Shown: piece after piece, positions 8,501 through 15,362 of the stretch | Layout of the letters: each line of letters opens with the position of its first letter | How positions within the stretch are numbered: the first letter of the stretch is position 1 | DNA from: Balneolales bacterium | GTDB taxonomy: Bacteria; Bacteroidota; Rhodothermia; Balneolales; Natronogracilivirgulaceae | Length of the DNA: 19,598 bases | Assembly (NCBI GenBank): GCA_007135895.1 | Contig: SLHZ01000150.1 | Span: forward strand, 1-19,598 | Reading direction: 5' to 3' | The notes under the pieces: model-generated | What the model saw: the letters and a program-made list of their open reading frames with translations, nothing else | Databases searched by the model: none | Told to the model about the DNA's origin: nothing | Translations under genes and position numbers: made by a program

Positions 8501-9392
8501 CCCGCTGAATCATCTTGAATCCGGACAGGCATCCTGCCAGATATACAACAGTCTGCTGAGTGAATTTGCCGTACTTGGATTCGAGTTCGGCTACAGCAGT
8601 AGCCGGCCCGATGCGCTGGTATTATGGGAGGCACAATTTGGCGATTTCAGCAACGGTGCCCAGATCATCATAGATCAATATCTGGCTGCCAGTGAAGCTA
8701 AATGGAGTCAGACATCGGGTTTGGTATTGCTGCTGCCTCACGGTTATGAAGGTCAGGGACCGGAGCACTCATCAGCCCGTATGGAGCGCTTTCTGCAGCT
8801 CTGTGCTGATTACAACATGCAGGTTGTCAATGCCACCACACCGGCGCAGTATTTCCATCTGCTCCGCCGCCAGGCTCTCCGAAAGGATAAAAAACCACTG
8901 GTAATAATGACCCCGAAAAGCCTTCTCCGGCACCCGAAAGTAGTCAACAGCATTGAAGAGATTGCCGGTGGATCGTTCCGTGAAGTACTGGCCGACCCTG
9001 ATATCACGGATACCAATGCTGTCCGGAGAGTGGTATTCTGCTCCGGCAAGGTATATTACGATCTGCATGAGGCCCGTGAGAAAAACGGGATCCGGGACAC
9101 CGCCCTGGTGCGGGTGGAACAGCTTTATCCGTTTCCCGACGACGATATCAAAGCGATACTCGATTCATTTTCTTCTGATGCAGAGATCGTCTGGTGTCAG
9201 GAAGAGCCTGCCAACATGGGTGCATGGCAATACATCCGGTATCAAATGGCGGATCTGATGCAACCGGGCAGGGACGTGGCATATGCGGGAAGAGTCGCTT
9301 CGGCATCGCCCGCCACCGGAACAACACAGATGCACAATGCCGAGCAGGAGCTACTGGTCAGCGAAGCACTGGGGTTGTCATCTGCTCAATGA
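5541..9392 (+). CDS. kgd: Multifunctional 2-oxoglutarate decarboxylase/dehydrogenase (E1) fused to an E2 succinyltransferase catalytic domain
   Basis: The 1283-residue protein acts at the 2-oxoglutarate to succinyl-CoA step of the TCA cycle. In order it has an E1-type N-terminal helix (FGPNAALVEELYSQYLENP, 22-40), a charged, Ala/Pro-containing linker (about 58-112), an E2 acyltransferase catalytic domain (about 115-350) with YDHRIIQGAESG (catalytic H327) and no lipoyl domain, then a full E1 (about 390-1283). E1 marks are GMAHRGRLNVL, the thiamine diphosphate site HGDAAFAGQG (698-707) with NNQIGFTT, and HGHNEGDEP. This layout is that of mycobacterial KGD and corynebacterial OdhA (about 1230 residues), which borrow lipoyl groups from a separate E2. 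The frame is open 63 codons upstream, but the conserved start and an AGGG four bases ahead favour ATG 5541. A 44-residue low-complexity insertion lies at 647-690, before the thiamine site. Confidence 0.96.
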   Translation: MSPSFIHFTKTRQTLKNLEAQFGPNAALVEELYSQYLENPESVPEYWQSYFREMENGSVKPAEPTSARADSEQTVPAPGQIVAREEKSVIKKKESVEKRDKARDAEAAPESPYEYKLLKGAAGKLADNMSRSLEIPTATSLRVIPVKMLMEDRGIINSYLEKRLQPKATLTHFIAWAILQGLKEYPQINHHFAVRKGKAVRAIPNQVNLGIAIDLPGKDKGRNLVVPNIKAADSMNFPEFLQAFNQLIDRARENTLDIADFQDTTVTITNPGTLGTVSSMPRLMVGQGAIIATGSMNYPAEYQFMSQELLSHLGVSKVMSITCTYDHRIIQGAESGSFLARVQELLTSSTDFYEGIYNELNIPYQPIPFGTDQYTGTFDGSSGDRESGKKAVSVSRLIDRYRRHGHVMAELNPLRFGTGYNPELDFHYHGLTMWDLDRKFYPGILGGSDKVLPLRTIIDILRKTYCGHIGVEYTHILDTDERVWLRDTMESTMNNPQLTKEQRWRILHKLNQASAFEEFLHKKYIGHKRFSLEGADTVIPMLDYLLERAASYKVTDVLLGMAHRGRLNVLVNTMGKSYKKVFAEFEGNIDPDSFQGTGDVKYHLGATGVHKAGDGHEINLLMMPNPSHLESVNPVVEGAARAIQDQIRQKQEELLAKQGSNHTVSDTKSGEQSSGALTDGTGTELENPEKRVLPLLIHGDAAFAGQGVVAETLNMSQLDGYKTGGTIHLIINNQIGFTTLPRDGRSTEYASDLAKTILAPIFHVNGDEPEAAIQSIKLALDYRQKFGKDVVIDLICYRKHGHNEGDEPAFTQPGLYKEIQDHPGIRQRYTQDLVTRKEFTREETQQIFDEFDELLEAAFKDAKQPGSNKKIRHELLKRRDKKQKDWSQNMPDTRYDEDELVRIGQKLNTLPQDFDANPKLLRILARRSEIVGKNLKKIDWGFAEALAFGSLLCEKHPIRLSGQDSERGTFSHRHAVIHGTDTNQTFFPLNHLESGQASCQIYNSLLSEFAVLGFEFGYSSSRPDALVLWEAQFGDFSNGAQIIIDQYLAASEAKWSQTSGLVLLLPHGYEGQGPEHSSARMERFLQLCADYNMQVVNATTPAQYFHLLRRQALRKDKKPLVIMTPKSLLRHPKVVNSIEEIAGGSFREVLADPDITDTNAVRRVVFCSGKVYYDLHEAREKNGIRDTALVRVEQLYPFPDDDIKAILDSFSSDAEIVWCQEEPANMGAWQYIRYQMADLMQPGRDVAYAGRVASASPATGTTQMHNAEQELLVSEALGLSSAQ

Positions 9393-9404
9393 GTACAGTC
9401 AGGA

Positions 9405-9420
9405 TTGCGTCTTAGCGCAA
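9405..9420. terminator. Small hairpin at the convergent kgd/folE2 end
   Basis: TTGCG-TCTTAG-CGCAA forms a five-pair stem overlapping the folE2 stop codon, 13 bases after the kgd stop. Only 19 bases separate the two stops. The stem is short and has no T-run, so intrinsic termination is doubtful. Confidence 0.25.
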
Positions 9421-10311
9421 GCCGTGTGGCACTCCCTTGCAGATTCGGCTGACGGCATCATGGCTGTGCAAGCTTTCCATATGTGCACAGCGGACCACGA
9501 AATCGCGGATTTGCGGGTGGGCATTGAGTTTATCGAATACAAGACGTGCTGCATCCTCGACAAATTTCTGATAGGCTCCGTTCAGCTCGGCAAAAGCCTG
9601 TTCGTCTTCACGCTTTACCATAACCTGTGTTTCGGTCATGAGAGCGCTGCGCATCAGTTCGACCAGTTCTTCAGGATGGAGGAAGCGGTCTGTTTCAAGG
9701 GTTACCTGCGACACACTACGCTGGCTGTGGGAAATAGCCGCCACATCCCGGGTCTCCCGGGCATGTTCTGCCAGTTCAAATGAGCACGGGCAGGCACTGC
9801 TGTAAATAAAATCAATATGCATGAAAGAGCGCATGCGGCCTCGATCGTCCATATGCGCTTCGAGTCCGATCGCATAATACTGATATCCCTCCAAATCAGA
9901 ACGGAGACTCTCTTTGAGCATGGGGTAGTTGAAGTTCATGCGAATAAAACTCTCGCGACTCCCCAGGTTTTCACGATAAGCCCGAAGGATATACTCGATC
10001 ACTTCCGGGGTAATCACTTCGTCCTTGAACTCGTAAAAAGTGCGCATGATCCTGCTCATGTTAATACCTTTCTTACCGGCATCCAGGCTGACATATCCGT
10101 CGACAGATGTTTCCAGGGTCAGGATCTCACCACTCCGGCTGGCGTATTTGAGTGGGAGTCGGAAGTTTGAAATACCCACTTGTTGTATGGGCACATTGGC
10201 ACCTTCAATCAGAGAAGCCGGACCATTCTGCAAGTCAGGCAAGCTATCCTTATATGACTCAGACATGGTAAAAGTGGGATCGTAAAAGCGTTTTAACTGG
10301 GTATTAATCAT
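9412..10311 (-). CDS. folE2: GTP cyclohydrolase IB (FolE2 type)
   Basis: The 299-residue enzyme turns GTP into 7,8-dihydroneopterin triphosphate, the entry step for folate, tetrahydropterin and deazapurine (queuosine) routes. It belongs to the metal-flexible COG1469 family, not the zinc-dependent FolE family. Visible family features are PIQQVGISNFRLPL near the N-terminus, SSACPCS (172-178) with the conserved active-site Cys, AISHSQRS (192-199) and the closing AHMESLHSHDAVS. Length is typical. ATG 10311 is favoured over the internal ATG 10266 because an AAGGA (10315-10319) sits just before it and nothing similar precedes 10266. It follows the pterin synthase by 20 bases on the same strand, so the two are probably one transcript making and using the same intermediate. 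Confidence 0.95.
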   Translation of the reverse strand: MINTQLKRFYDPTFTMSESYKDSLPDLQNGPASLIEGANVPIQQVGISNFRLPLKYASRSGEILTLETSVDGYVSLDAGKKGINMSRIMRTFYEFKDEVITPEVIEYILRAYRENLGSRESFIRMNFNYPMLKESLRSDLEGYQYYAIGLEAHMDDRGRMRSFMHIDFIYSSACPCSFELAEHARETRDVAAISHSQRSVSQVTLETDRFLHPEELVELMRSALMTETQVMVKREDEQAFAELNGAYQKFVEDAARLVFDKLNAHPQIRDFVVRCAHMESLHSHDAVSRICKGVPHGLR

Positions 10312-10314
10312 GAG

Positions 10315-10319
10315 TCCTT
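10315..10319 (-). promoter_or_regulatory. Ribosome binding site supporting folE2 start at 10311
   Basis: AAGGA ends three bases before the ATG at 10311. The spacing is on the short side, but the alternative ATG at 10266 has no purine-rich site. Confidence 0.5.
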
Positions 10320-10331
10320 CAGCGTATCGTG

Positions 10332-10751
10332 TTAGTCTTCACGGTATTCGGCGATATTGCGCTCCGTTTCATAAAGCCGGACGGAAAAGAGTTTTCCATG
10401 CGGAGTGATGCGGTCGATATCTTTTTCGAGCCGGAGAAAAAAAGCCCTTGCAAGATTTTCGGCCGATGGAATGATTCCCTGAAGAAAATCGACATCCAGA
10501 TTCAGGTTTTTGTGATCACACACGGACACAACCTTTGCATGGATCACTTTTTTCAGTTCACCCAAATCAACGACATAGCCGGTATCCGGATCAGTCTCAC
10601 CTGCCACGGTAACCTCAATAACATAATTATGACCGTGCCAGTTGGGGTGGTTACATGGCCCGTATGTATTCCGGTTCCATTCATCGCTCTTTTGCGGGTT
10701 GTGCAGGCGATGCGCGGCAGTAAAGTGGGATTTTCGGGTCACGTAAATCAC
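10332..10751 (-). CDS. 6-pyruvoyl/6-carboxy-tetrahydropterin synthase family protein (COG0720)
   Basis: The 139-residue protein is of the PTPS/QueD family. Zinc ligands are H14 (FTAAHRLH) with H39 and H41 (WHGHNY); C33, D79 and H80 (CDHKNLN) form the expected catalytic set, and YETERNIAEY carries the pterin-anchoring Glu. The active-site Cys is spaced C-x5-HGH (CNHPNWHGH), which from family knowledge marks the PTPS-I type seen in animal 6-pyruvoyl-tetrahydropterin synthase; QueD usually has C-x3-HGH. Genome pipelines often call such proteins QueD. The neighbour folE2 supplies its substrate. No other queuosine gene is visible here, so tetrahydropterin synthesis and queuosine synthesis both stay open. 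The start is GTG 10751; a second GTG three codons on (10742) is possible. Confidence 0.88.
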   Translation of the reverse strand: MIYVTRKSHFTAAHRLHNPQKSDEWNRNTYGPCNHPNWHGHNYVIEVTVAGETDPDTGYVVDLGELKKVIHAKVVSVCDHKNLNLDVDFLQGIIPSAENLARAFFLRLEKDIDRITPHGKLFSVRLYETERNIAEYRED

Positions 10752-10783
10752 GTGTTTATACCGGATATGTTACGGTTTGGGAT

Positions 10784-10801
10784 CAGATTAGTGAAAATCT
10801 G
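10784..10801. repeat. Inverted repeat upstream of the pterin synthase gene
   Basis: CAGATT-AGTGAA-AATCTG is a six-pair dyad with a six-base loop, 33 bases before the GTG start and about 100 bases after the ftsH stop. It has no T-run; an operator is as likely as an RNA stem. No preQ1 riboswitch pattern could be recognised around it. Confidence 0.45.
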
Positions 10802-10899
10802 GTTTCGTTTTCAAAATGGAGTAACGACAACACAAAGAAGACTGGTACGGTTCCATCGGGCGTAAAAAAAGAGAGCCTAAAAAAATTTAACCCGGGGAA

Positions 10900-12921
10900 T
10901 CAGTTCATTGCTTCTTTTTCTTTGGCTTCATGAGTTACCGGATATTTTCCTACGGGACGTTCACCCAGCAATTCCACAAGGTCCCGGACTCCAAGGATCT
11001 CTTTTTCGAGCAGTGCTTCTGAAAGTGCCATCAATTTGTTCTTTTCCCGTATCAGCAGTTCTCTGGTCCTTTCATGGTTTCTCCGGATAATTTTTTTCAC
11101 TTCCTCATCAATGATCCTGGAAGTATGTTCCGAATACTTCTTTCCGATGTTGAAGCCGTCTTCTTCAGAACTGTCGTGATAGGAGATACTTCCCAGCGTT
11201 TCACTCATACCGTACTCGGTCACCATGGCATAGGCAAGGCGTGAAACTCTTTCCAGGTCGTTGCGGGCGCCGGTGGATATTTTTCCAAAGACAATTTCTT
11301 CGGCCACACGGCCGCCCAGGAGCACACATATTTTCTCATCCAGTTCCTCGCGTGTCAGCAGGAACCTGTCTTCCAGCGGTGTCTGCAGGGTATATCCCAG
11401 TGCTGCAAAGCCACGTGGAACGATACTCACTTTAAAAACCGGATCGGCATGTTCCAGATACCACCCTGCAACAGCGTGGCCGGCTTCATGATAGGCGATG
11501 ATTCTTCGTTCAGCGGGACTGATTATTTTATTTTTCTTTTCCAGTCCGGCCACCACTCTTTCGATGGCATCCTGAAAATCCGCCATTTCTATAGCGTTTT
11601 TGTTTCTCCGGGATGCCAGCAAGGCGGCTTCATTACACAGATTTGCCAGTTCGGCTCCGGCAAAACCCGGTGTCTGAGATGCCAGCAGTTTTAGGTCCAC
11701 GTCATCGGCAACCGTCAATTTTTTGGTATGAACCTGCAGGACTTCAACGCGGCCATTGAGATCGGGCTTATCGACAAGTATCTGCCGGTCGAACCGTCCC
11801 GGACGCATCAGGGCGGAATCCAGAACATCGGGGCGGTTGGTTGCAGCCATGATGATAACCCCTTTTTCGGTATTGAATCCGTCCATTTCGGCAAGCAGCT
11901 GGTTCAGGGTATTTTCACGCTCATCGTTGGCACCGGTCATCTGATTTCGGCCACGGCTTCTTCCAATGGCATCAATTTCATCGATAAAAATGATACACGG
12001 CGCTTTTTCCTTGGCCTGTTTGAACAAGTCACGGACCCTTGAAGCCCCCACACCCACAAACATCTCTACAAAATCAGATCCGCTGAGACTGAAAAACGGA
12101 ACATTGGCTTCACCGGCTGTTGCTTTGCCGAGCATTGTCTTGCCGGTACCCGGCGGTCCTACCAGCAGGACTCCTTTTGGTATATTTCCACCCAGTACGG
12201 TGAATTTCCCGGGGTTTTTCAGAAAAGCAACGATCTCTTCCACCTCCTCCTTTGCCTCTTCCAGTCCGGCCACATCCTGAAAAGTTATCTGGTGTTCGGA
12301 CTGCCGGTCGTACAGGGAAGCCTTGTTTTTCCCGATATTCATGAGTTGTGAACCGGGGTTCATACGTCGAAAGATGAAGATCCAGAAGGCTACAAGGAGC
12401 ATGACGGGCAGAAGCCAGAAGAGCATATTGCCCAGACGGTTGTCGGTATACTTTGCTTCGTAGGCCACTTGGTGTTTATCCAGCAGCGGGCGAAGCTCAT
12501 CACCTTTTATCATGGTCAGAGCGAAGGGGTAGGCGGCCGATTCATTTTCACGGATCGATTCCTCAGGCTCATCGGATAAAAACCACCATGACCGTGTTGA
12601 TATTTCATAGTGAATCAAGCCCGAATCGACAGGTTCCTTTTTGTAAAAGCCTTCTATGCTTGTTCCGTCAATAATGGTTACACTTTCGATATAGCCCTTT
12701 TCGACCTGTTCGATAAACGTGCTGTAGGAGATGGTTTTTACTTCTTCTTCAAAAAGTGACAAATAAAAGATCAGCAGCAGTGCCAGTGTAAGGACCAGGT
12801 AGATCCACATTGGGAAACGTGTTCCTTTCTCATCGGTCCTGTGTGCCGGCAGCTTATCTGGTGACTTTTCTTTTTCGGACATACTTTTTCGGGCATAACC
12901 GTTGAGTGGTTGATCGGACAT
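10900..12921 (-). CDS. ftsH: ATP-dependent zinc metalloprotease FtsH
   Basis: The inner-membrane AAA protease degrades misfolded membrane proteins and selected cytosolic regulators. Counting from ATG 12921 (673 residues): a first membrane helix at about 37-55, a periplasmic domain, a second helix at about 166-185 ending in FRRM, then the AAA module with Walker A GPPGTGKT (255-262), Walker B IIFIDEIDA, pore loop residues FVG in EMFVGVGASRV, and second region of homology ATNRPDVLDSALMRPGRFDRQ. The zinc site HEAGH is at 478-482. All catalytic motifs are intact. The frame extends to a GTG at 12966, but a promoter-like pair overlaps that segment; ATG 12882 (660 residues) is an alternative start. 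It lies downstream of thiL on the same strand and may be served both by read-through and by its own promoter. Confidence 0.96.
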   Translation of the reverse strand: MSDQPLNGYARKSMSEKEKSPDKLPAHRTDEKGTRFPMWIYLVLTLALLLIFYLSLFEEEVKTISYSTFIEQVEKGYIESVTIIDGTSIEGFYKKEPVDSGLIHYEISTRSWWFLSDEPEESIRENESAAYPFALTMIKGDELRPLLDKHQVAYEAKYTDNRLGNMLFWLLPVMLLVAFWIFIFRRMNPGSQLMNIGKNKASLYDRQSEHQITFQDVAGLEEAKEEVEEIVAFLKNPGKFTVLGGNIPKGVLLVGPPGTGKTMLGKATAGEANVPFFSLSGSDFVEMFVGVGASRVRDLFKQAKEKAPCIIFIDEIDAIGRSRGRNQMTGANDERENTLNQLLAEMDGFNTEKGVIIMAATNRPDVLDSALMRPGRFDRQILVDKPDLNGRVEVLQVHTKKLTVADDVDLKLLASQTPGFAGAELANLCNEAALLASRRNKNAIEMADFQDAIERVVAGLEKKNKIISPAERRIIAYHEAGHAVAGWYLEHADPVFKVSIVPRGFAALGYTLQTPLEDRFLLTREELDEKICVLLGGRVAEEIVFGKISTGARNDLERVSRLAYAMVTEYGMSETLGSISYHDSSEEDGFNIGKKYSEHTSRIIDEEVKKIIRRNHERTRELLIREKNKLMALSEALLEKEILGVRDLVELLGERPVGKYPVTHEAKEKEAMN

Positions 12922-12944
12922 GTATCTATCACATGTGTCTGTCA
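12919..12944. repeat. 13-bp imperfect tandem repeat at the ftsH start
   Basis: CATGTATCTATCA is followed directly by CATGTGTCTGTCA (11 of 13 identical). On the coding strand each copy ends in ATG; only the second is in the ftsH frame. The repeat covers the likely transcription start, so it could be an operator or a duplicated translation start. Confidence 0.6.
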
Positions 12945-12947
12945 CAC

Positions 12948-12976
12948 GTAATAAAATATCCTGCACAGACTTTCAA
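12948..12976 (-). promoter_or_regulatory. Candidate sigma-70-like promoter for ftsH
   Basis: TTGAAA (12976-12971), 17 bases, TATTAC (12953-12948). This matches the consensus at 5/6 and 4/6 positions. Predicted transcription start is near 12941, inside the 13-bp tandem repeat, which would rule out the GTG 12966 start. Confidence 0.45.
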
Positions 12977-13005
12977 GATACGAAAATTATCGTTATCAAG
13001 AGACC

Positions 13006-14016
13006 TCAGTCGCGGAACTCGGCGATCTCTCCGAGGTCAGTCTGCATTTCAACCACTCCCTTTTTATCGGTTATTTTTCCTATGATGGTGAAGTCCCGGC
13101 AATTTTCGGCAAGCTGGTCGACCTTCTCCTGATCCAAGGTGAATAGCAGTTCATAATCTTCACCTCCGTAAAGGGCATAGAGGTCGACTTCTTCTTTCAT
13201 TTCATCGGCTACTTTTCGAGTCTGCAGGTCGACCGGCAGTGCAGCCTGGTAAATATAAGCGCCGCATCCTGAACCGGCGAGGATTCGTTTCAGGTCGGGA
13301 AGCAGGCCTTTGCTGACATCGGTCATGGCTGACGGTATCACGTTGTGTTGTCGAAATGCAGTGACAATATCTTTCCGTGCCATTGGGATCAGTTGTTTTT
13401 TCACAACAAAGTCATATTCCGACAGGTCCGGCTGCATGGCGGTATCACCGGTTTCCTCCCAGTGTTTTTTTTCTCTCAGGAGCACTTTGAGGCCGGCCAG
13501 TGCTCCGCCCAGGTCTCCGGTCACGCAGATAGCCTGGTCTTTTTTTGCGCCGCTGTTAAAGACGATCGATTTTTTATCAGCAAGTCCGTAAACGGTAACG
13601 GTCACGATGAAAGCATGATGGGAGCCGGTGAGATCACCTCCTGCCAATTGGCACTGGTAATCGGTGCAGGCCATGCTGATTCCTTTGTAGAGCTCCCCGA
13701 TCATTTCGGAGGTAACGCGGTTGGGCACCCCCAGGTTGACCAGTATGGCTTCGGGCTTTCCGTTCATTGCGCAGATATCGCTAACGGCGGCCGAAACAGC
13801 TTTGGCTCCCAGTTGATGAAACGGCAGGAAAGTGAGATCAAACTCAACCCCTTCCACAAGAGTTTCGGAGCTGATCAGGATGTAGGTTGACCCGTCTTTC
13901 TTCAGTACTGCGGCATCGTCGCCGATACCTTTGAAGACTTCATCGGATCGCCACGTGGAGCTGGCGGCGATCCTGCGAAGGAGTCCGGAGCGACTTGATT
14001 CGGAAGCAGGAGGCAT
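13006..14016 (-). CDS. thiL: Thiamine-monophosphate kinase, with altered metal-site residues
   Basis: ThiL phosphorylates thiamine monophosphate to the active cofactor thiamine diphosphate. The 336-residue protein has GIGDDAAVL (30-38), the AVSDICAMNGKPEA segment (77-90), AGGDLTGS (125-132), VTGDLGGALAGL and GGEDYELLF (284-292), all family marks. Three usual residues differ: the motif commonly written TDTLVxGxHF reads SETLVEGVEF (E51 for Asp, E58 for His), and the common DxSDGL reads DVSKGL (K236 for Asp). The ATG at 14016 overlaps the preceding exbD stop as TGATG; a GTG one codon upstream is also possible. It is the fifth gene after the exbB promoter, so it is probably co-transcribed with the motor genes. 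I see no thiamine riboswitch near it. The product, thiamine diphosphate, is the cofactor of the kgd enzyme in this window. Confidence 0.92.
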   Translation of the reverse strand: MPPASESSRSGLLRRIAASSTWRSDEVFKGIGDDAAVLKKDGSTYILISSETLVEGVEFDLTFLPFHQLGAKAVSAAVSDICAMNGKPEAILVNLGVPNRVTSEMIGELYKGISMACTDYQCQLAGGDLTGSHHAFIVTVTVYGLADKKSIVFNSGAKKDQAICVTGDLGGALAGLKVLLREKKHWEETGDTAMQPDLSEYDFVVKKQLIPMARKDIVTAFRQHNVIPSAMTDVSKGLLPDLKRILAGSGCGAYIYQAALPVDLQTRKVADEMKEEVDLYALYGGEDYELLFTLDQEKVDQLAENCRDFTIIGKITDKKGVVEMQTDLGEIAEFRD

Positions 14017-14477
14017 CACATGGGCTGAGCGGTGCCTTTTCGGAGTGTAGAATAATTGATCCGGAGTGTTCCGGCCTGGCGCAGTTCCTGTTTCACGTCG
14101 CTGACGATGCCCATTTCAGAGCGCTGGTCCGCTCTTATTGAGACGATCAGCCGATGCTCTTCCATGAGTTTGTCATACATCAGGCGACGGATTGCAAAGA
14201 TATCATCAATCAGGGCGTCATCGATCTGCACTTTGGTATCGCCGTAACGTCCGCCTCCGAGTGACTCGGGGCCAATGTAGATATAGCTGACCAGTCGTTT
14301 CTGTTCAATTTTTTCGATGTTTTCGGCACGGGTGTAATCGACTCGCACCTGGACATCGACTTCACGCAGGACGGTTACGACCATGAAAAATATCAGCAGC
14401 ATAAAGATGATATCGGGCATGGCCGTTGTTGGCACCTGCTGTTTGGTCTTGGCTTGTTTCTTCTGAAATTTGGACAT
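14016..14477 (-). CDS. exbD: ExbD/TolR-type biopolymer transport protein (second copy)
   Basis: The 153-residue protein has a short basic cytoplasmic lead, one membrane helix (about 22-38, PDIIFMLLIFFMVVTVL) with the conserved proton-relay Asp22, and a periplasmic domain of about 110 residues. Together with ExbB it would form a proton-driven motor that passes energy to a TonB/TolA-like partner or a gliding/transport machine. It follows the first exbD by 21 bases and overlaps thiL. The two ExbD copies differ strongly outside the helix: this one has ENIEKIEQKRLVSYIYIGPE and no proline patch. Paired, non-identical exbD genes are common in Bacteroidota. The exact machine served cannot be read from the window. 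Confidence 0.9.
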   Translation of the reverse strand: MSKFQKKQAKTKQQVPTTAMPDIIFMLLIFFMVVTVLREVDVQVRVDYTRAENIEKIEQKRLVSYIYIGPESLGGGRYGDTKVQIDDALIDDIFAIRRLMYDKLMEEHRLIVSIRADQRSEMGIVSDVKQELRQAGTLRINYSTLRKGTAQPM

Positions 14478-14498
14478 GATTCAATATCTCGAGCGTGG

Positions 14499-15056
14499 TT
14501 AAGATCCGGGATCTGGTTCAGCGAGCGATATATTCTGCGGGTACATTTCGCGTATGATATTATCTTCCCGGCTGACGCGATTGGTATATTCGCGGTAGGT
14601 TATACCGAACTCTCTGAGCGAGGCATCGTTTCGAAGCTGCCGATAGGCGCCAATGACCTCATCGAGCATATCGATGAAGATCTCATAAGAGGTTTGGCGG
14701 TCGGTTTTGATGGAAACGATGGCTTGTCGGGGGGATTCAGAAAGATTGGGATCCTGGGCCCGGTTCTGATTATCGACAAAATCCATGACCAGCTGTTTAA
14801 CTTCAGGGAGGCTGGCCGGTTGCTCGTTGATCAAAATCATGCCTTGTGCATTGACCAGGACATTCATCAGGTTTCGTTGCCGTATGGGCGGCGGTTCTGC
14901 TCCCGGATCGGGAGGTGGCGGCAAGACCATCCCGATCCCGGTATCTACGTCGATAGTCGTGACGACGAGGAAGAAAATCAGCAGCAGAAAAGCGATATCC
15001 GCCATTCCCGCCTGGGGCACTTCCGCTTCAACACGTACACGTTTTTTCAGTAGCAT
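14499..15056 (-). CDS. exbD: ExbD/TolR-type biopolymer transport protein (first copy)
   Basis: The 185-residue protein has a basic N-terminus, one membrane helix (19-36, ADIAFLLLIFFLVVTTID) with the conserved Asp20, then a proline patch just outside the membrane (LPPPPDPGAEPPP, 45-57) and a periplasmic domain of about 125 residues. The proline patch is a likely spacer or peptidoglycan-zone linker; that is inference. It starts nine bases after the small membrane protein gene. The sequence before the ATG carries CCTCC rather than a Shine-Dalgarno sequence, so translation may rely on coupling to the gene upstream. Role as for the other ExbD: stator component with ExbB. Confidence 0.9.
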   Translation of the reverse strand: MLLKKRVRVEAEVPQAGMADIAFLLLIFFLVVTTIDVDTGIGMVLPPPPDPGAEPPPIRQRNLMNVLVNAQGMILINEQPASLPEVKQLVMDFVDNQNRAQDPNLSESPRQAIVSIKTDRQTSYEIFIDMLDEVIGAYRQLRNDASLREFGITYREYTNRVSREDNIIREMYPQNISLAEPDPGS

Positions 15057-15065
15057 ATCTGGAGG

Positions 15066-15335
15066 TCAGAATTTAAAAGTGGTTCGGAGGCCGGTGATTA
15101 CCAGCATGACGGCAAGCAGCGCCATGGTTACAAGCATGGTCATCATTGCGGACTCGGTCAGATCGCCGGTAATCAGGTAGGATATGCCGAAGATTGCGGC
15201 GGGCACCAGGAAGATCAGAATCTTCATCAGTTCCTGTTTGCCATCCACAATGCTTTTTATTCCGAATCCTACCATGGACAGGATGCTGATGGTGATCAAT
15301 CCGAGCATTACTCCCATAGCAATAGGTACGTACAT
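15066..15335 (-). CDS. Small three-helix membrane protein of unknown function in the ExbBD cluster
   Basis: This 89-residue protein is almost wholly hydrophobic. Three segments are visible: about 4-27 (PIAMGVMLGLITISILSMVG), 37-56 (MKILIFLVPAAIFGISYLIT) and 64-82 (MMTMLVTMALLAVMLVITG), joined by short loops, with a basic C-terminus (RTTFKF). It sits between exbB (27 bases) and exbD (9 bases), so it is almost certainly co-expressed with them. No named domain is recognised. From memory, similar small proteins occur at this place in related genomes, which would suggest a part in motor assembly, but that is inference. Confidence 0.8.
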   Translation of the reverse strand: MYVPIAMGVMLGLITISILSMVGFGIKSIVDGKQELMKILIFLVPAAIFGISYLITGDLTESAMMTMLVTMALLAVMLVITGLRTTFKF

Positions 15336-15362
15336 AATATCAAAAGTATGAGTGGTGTTGAT

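Noticed and set aside
10752..10899. PreQ1 riboswitch before the pterin synthase gene
   Set aside because: Only a simple six-pair inverted repeat is present; the short C-rich loop and A-rich tail of the known motif are not seen.
10861..10899. Intrinsic terminator after ftsH
   Set aside because: Two T-runs occur on the minus strand, but no stable hairpin precedes either; CCCGGG is too short to count.
13006..14120. Thiamine diphosphate riboswitch near thiL
   Set aside because: thiL overlaps the preceding exbD gene and no riboswitch-like conserved stretch could be recognised.
14454..15053. 199-codon open frame on the plus strand opposite the two exbD genes
   Set aside because: It is antisense to two clear exbD genes and shows no family features; it is a by-product of their codon use.
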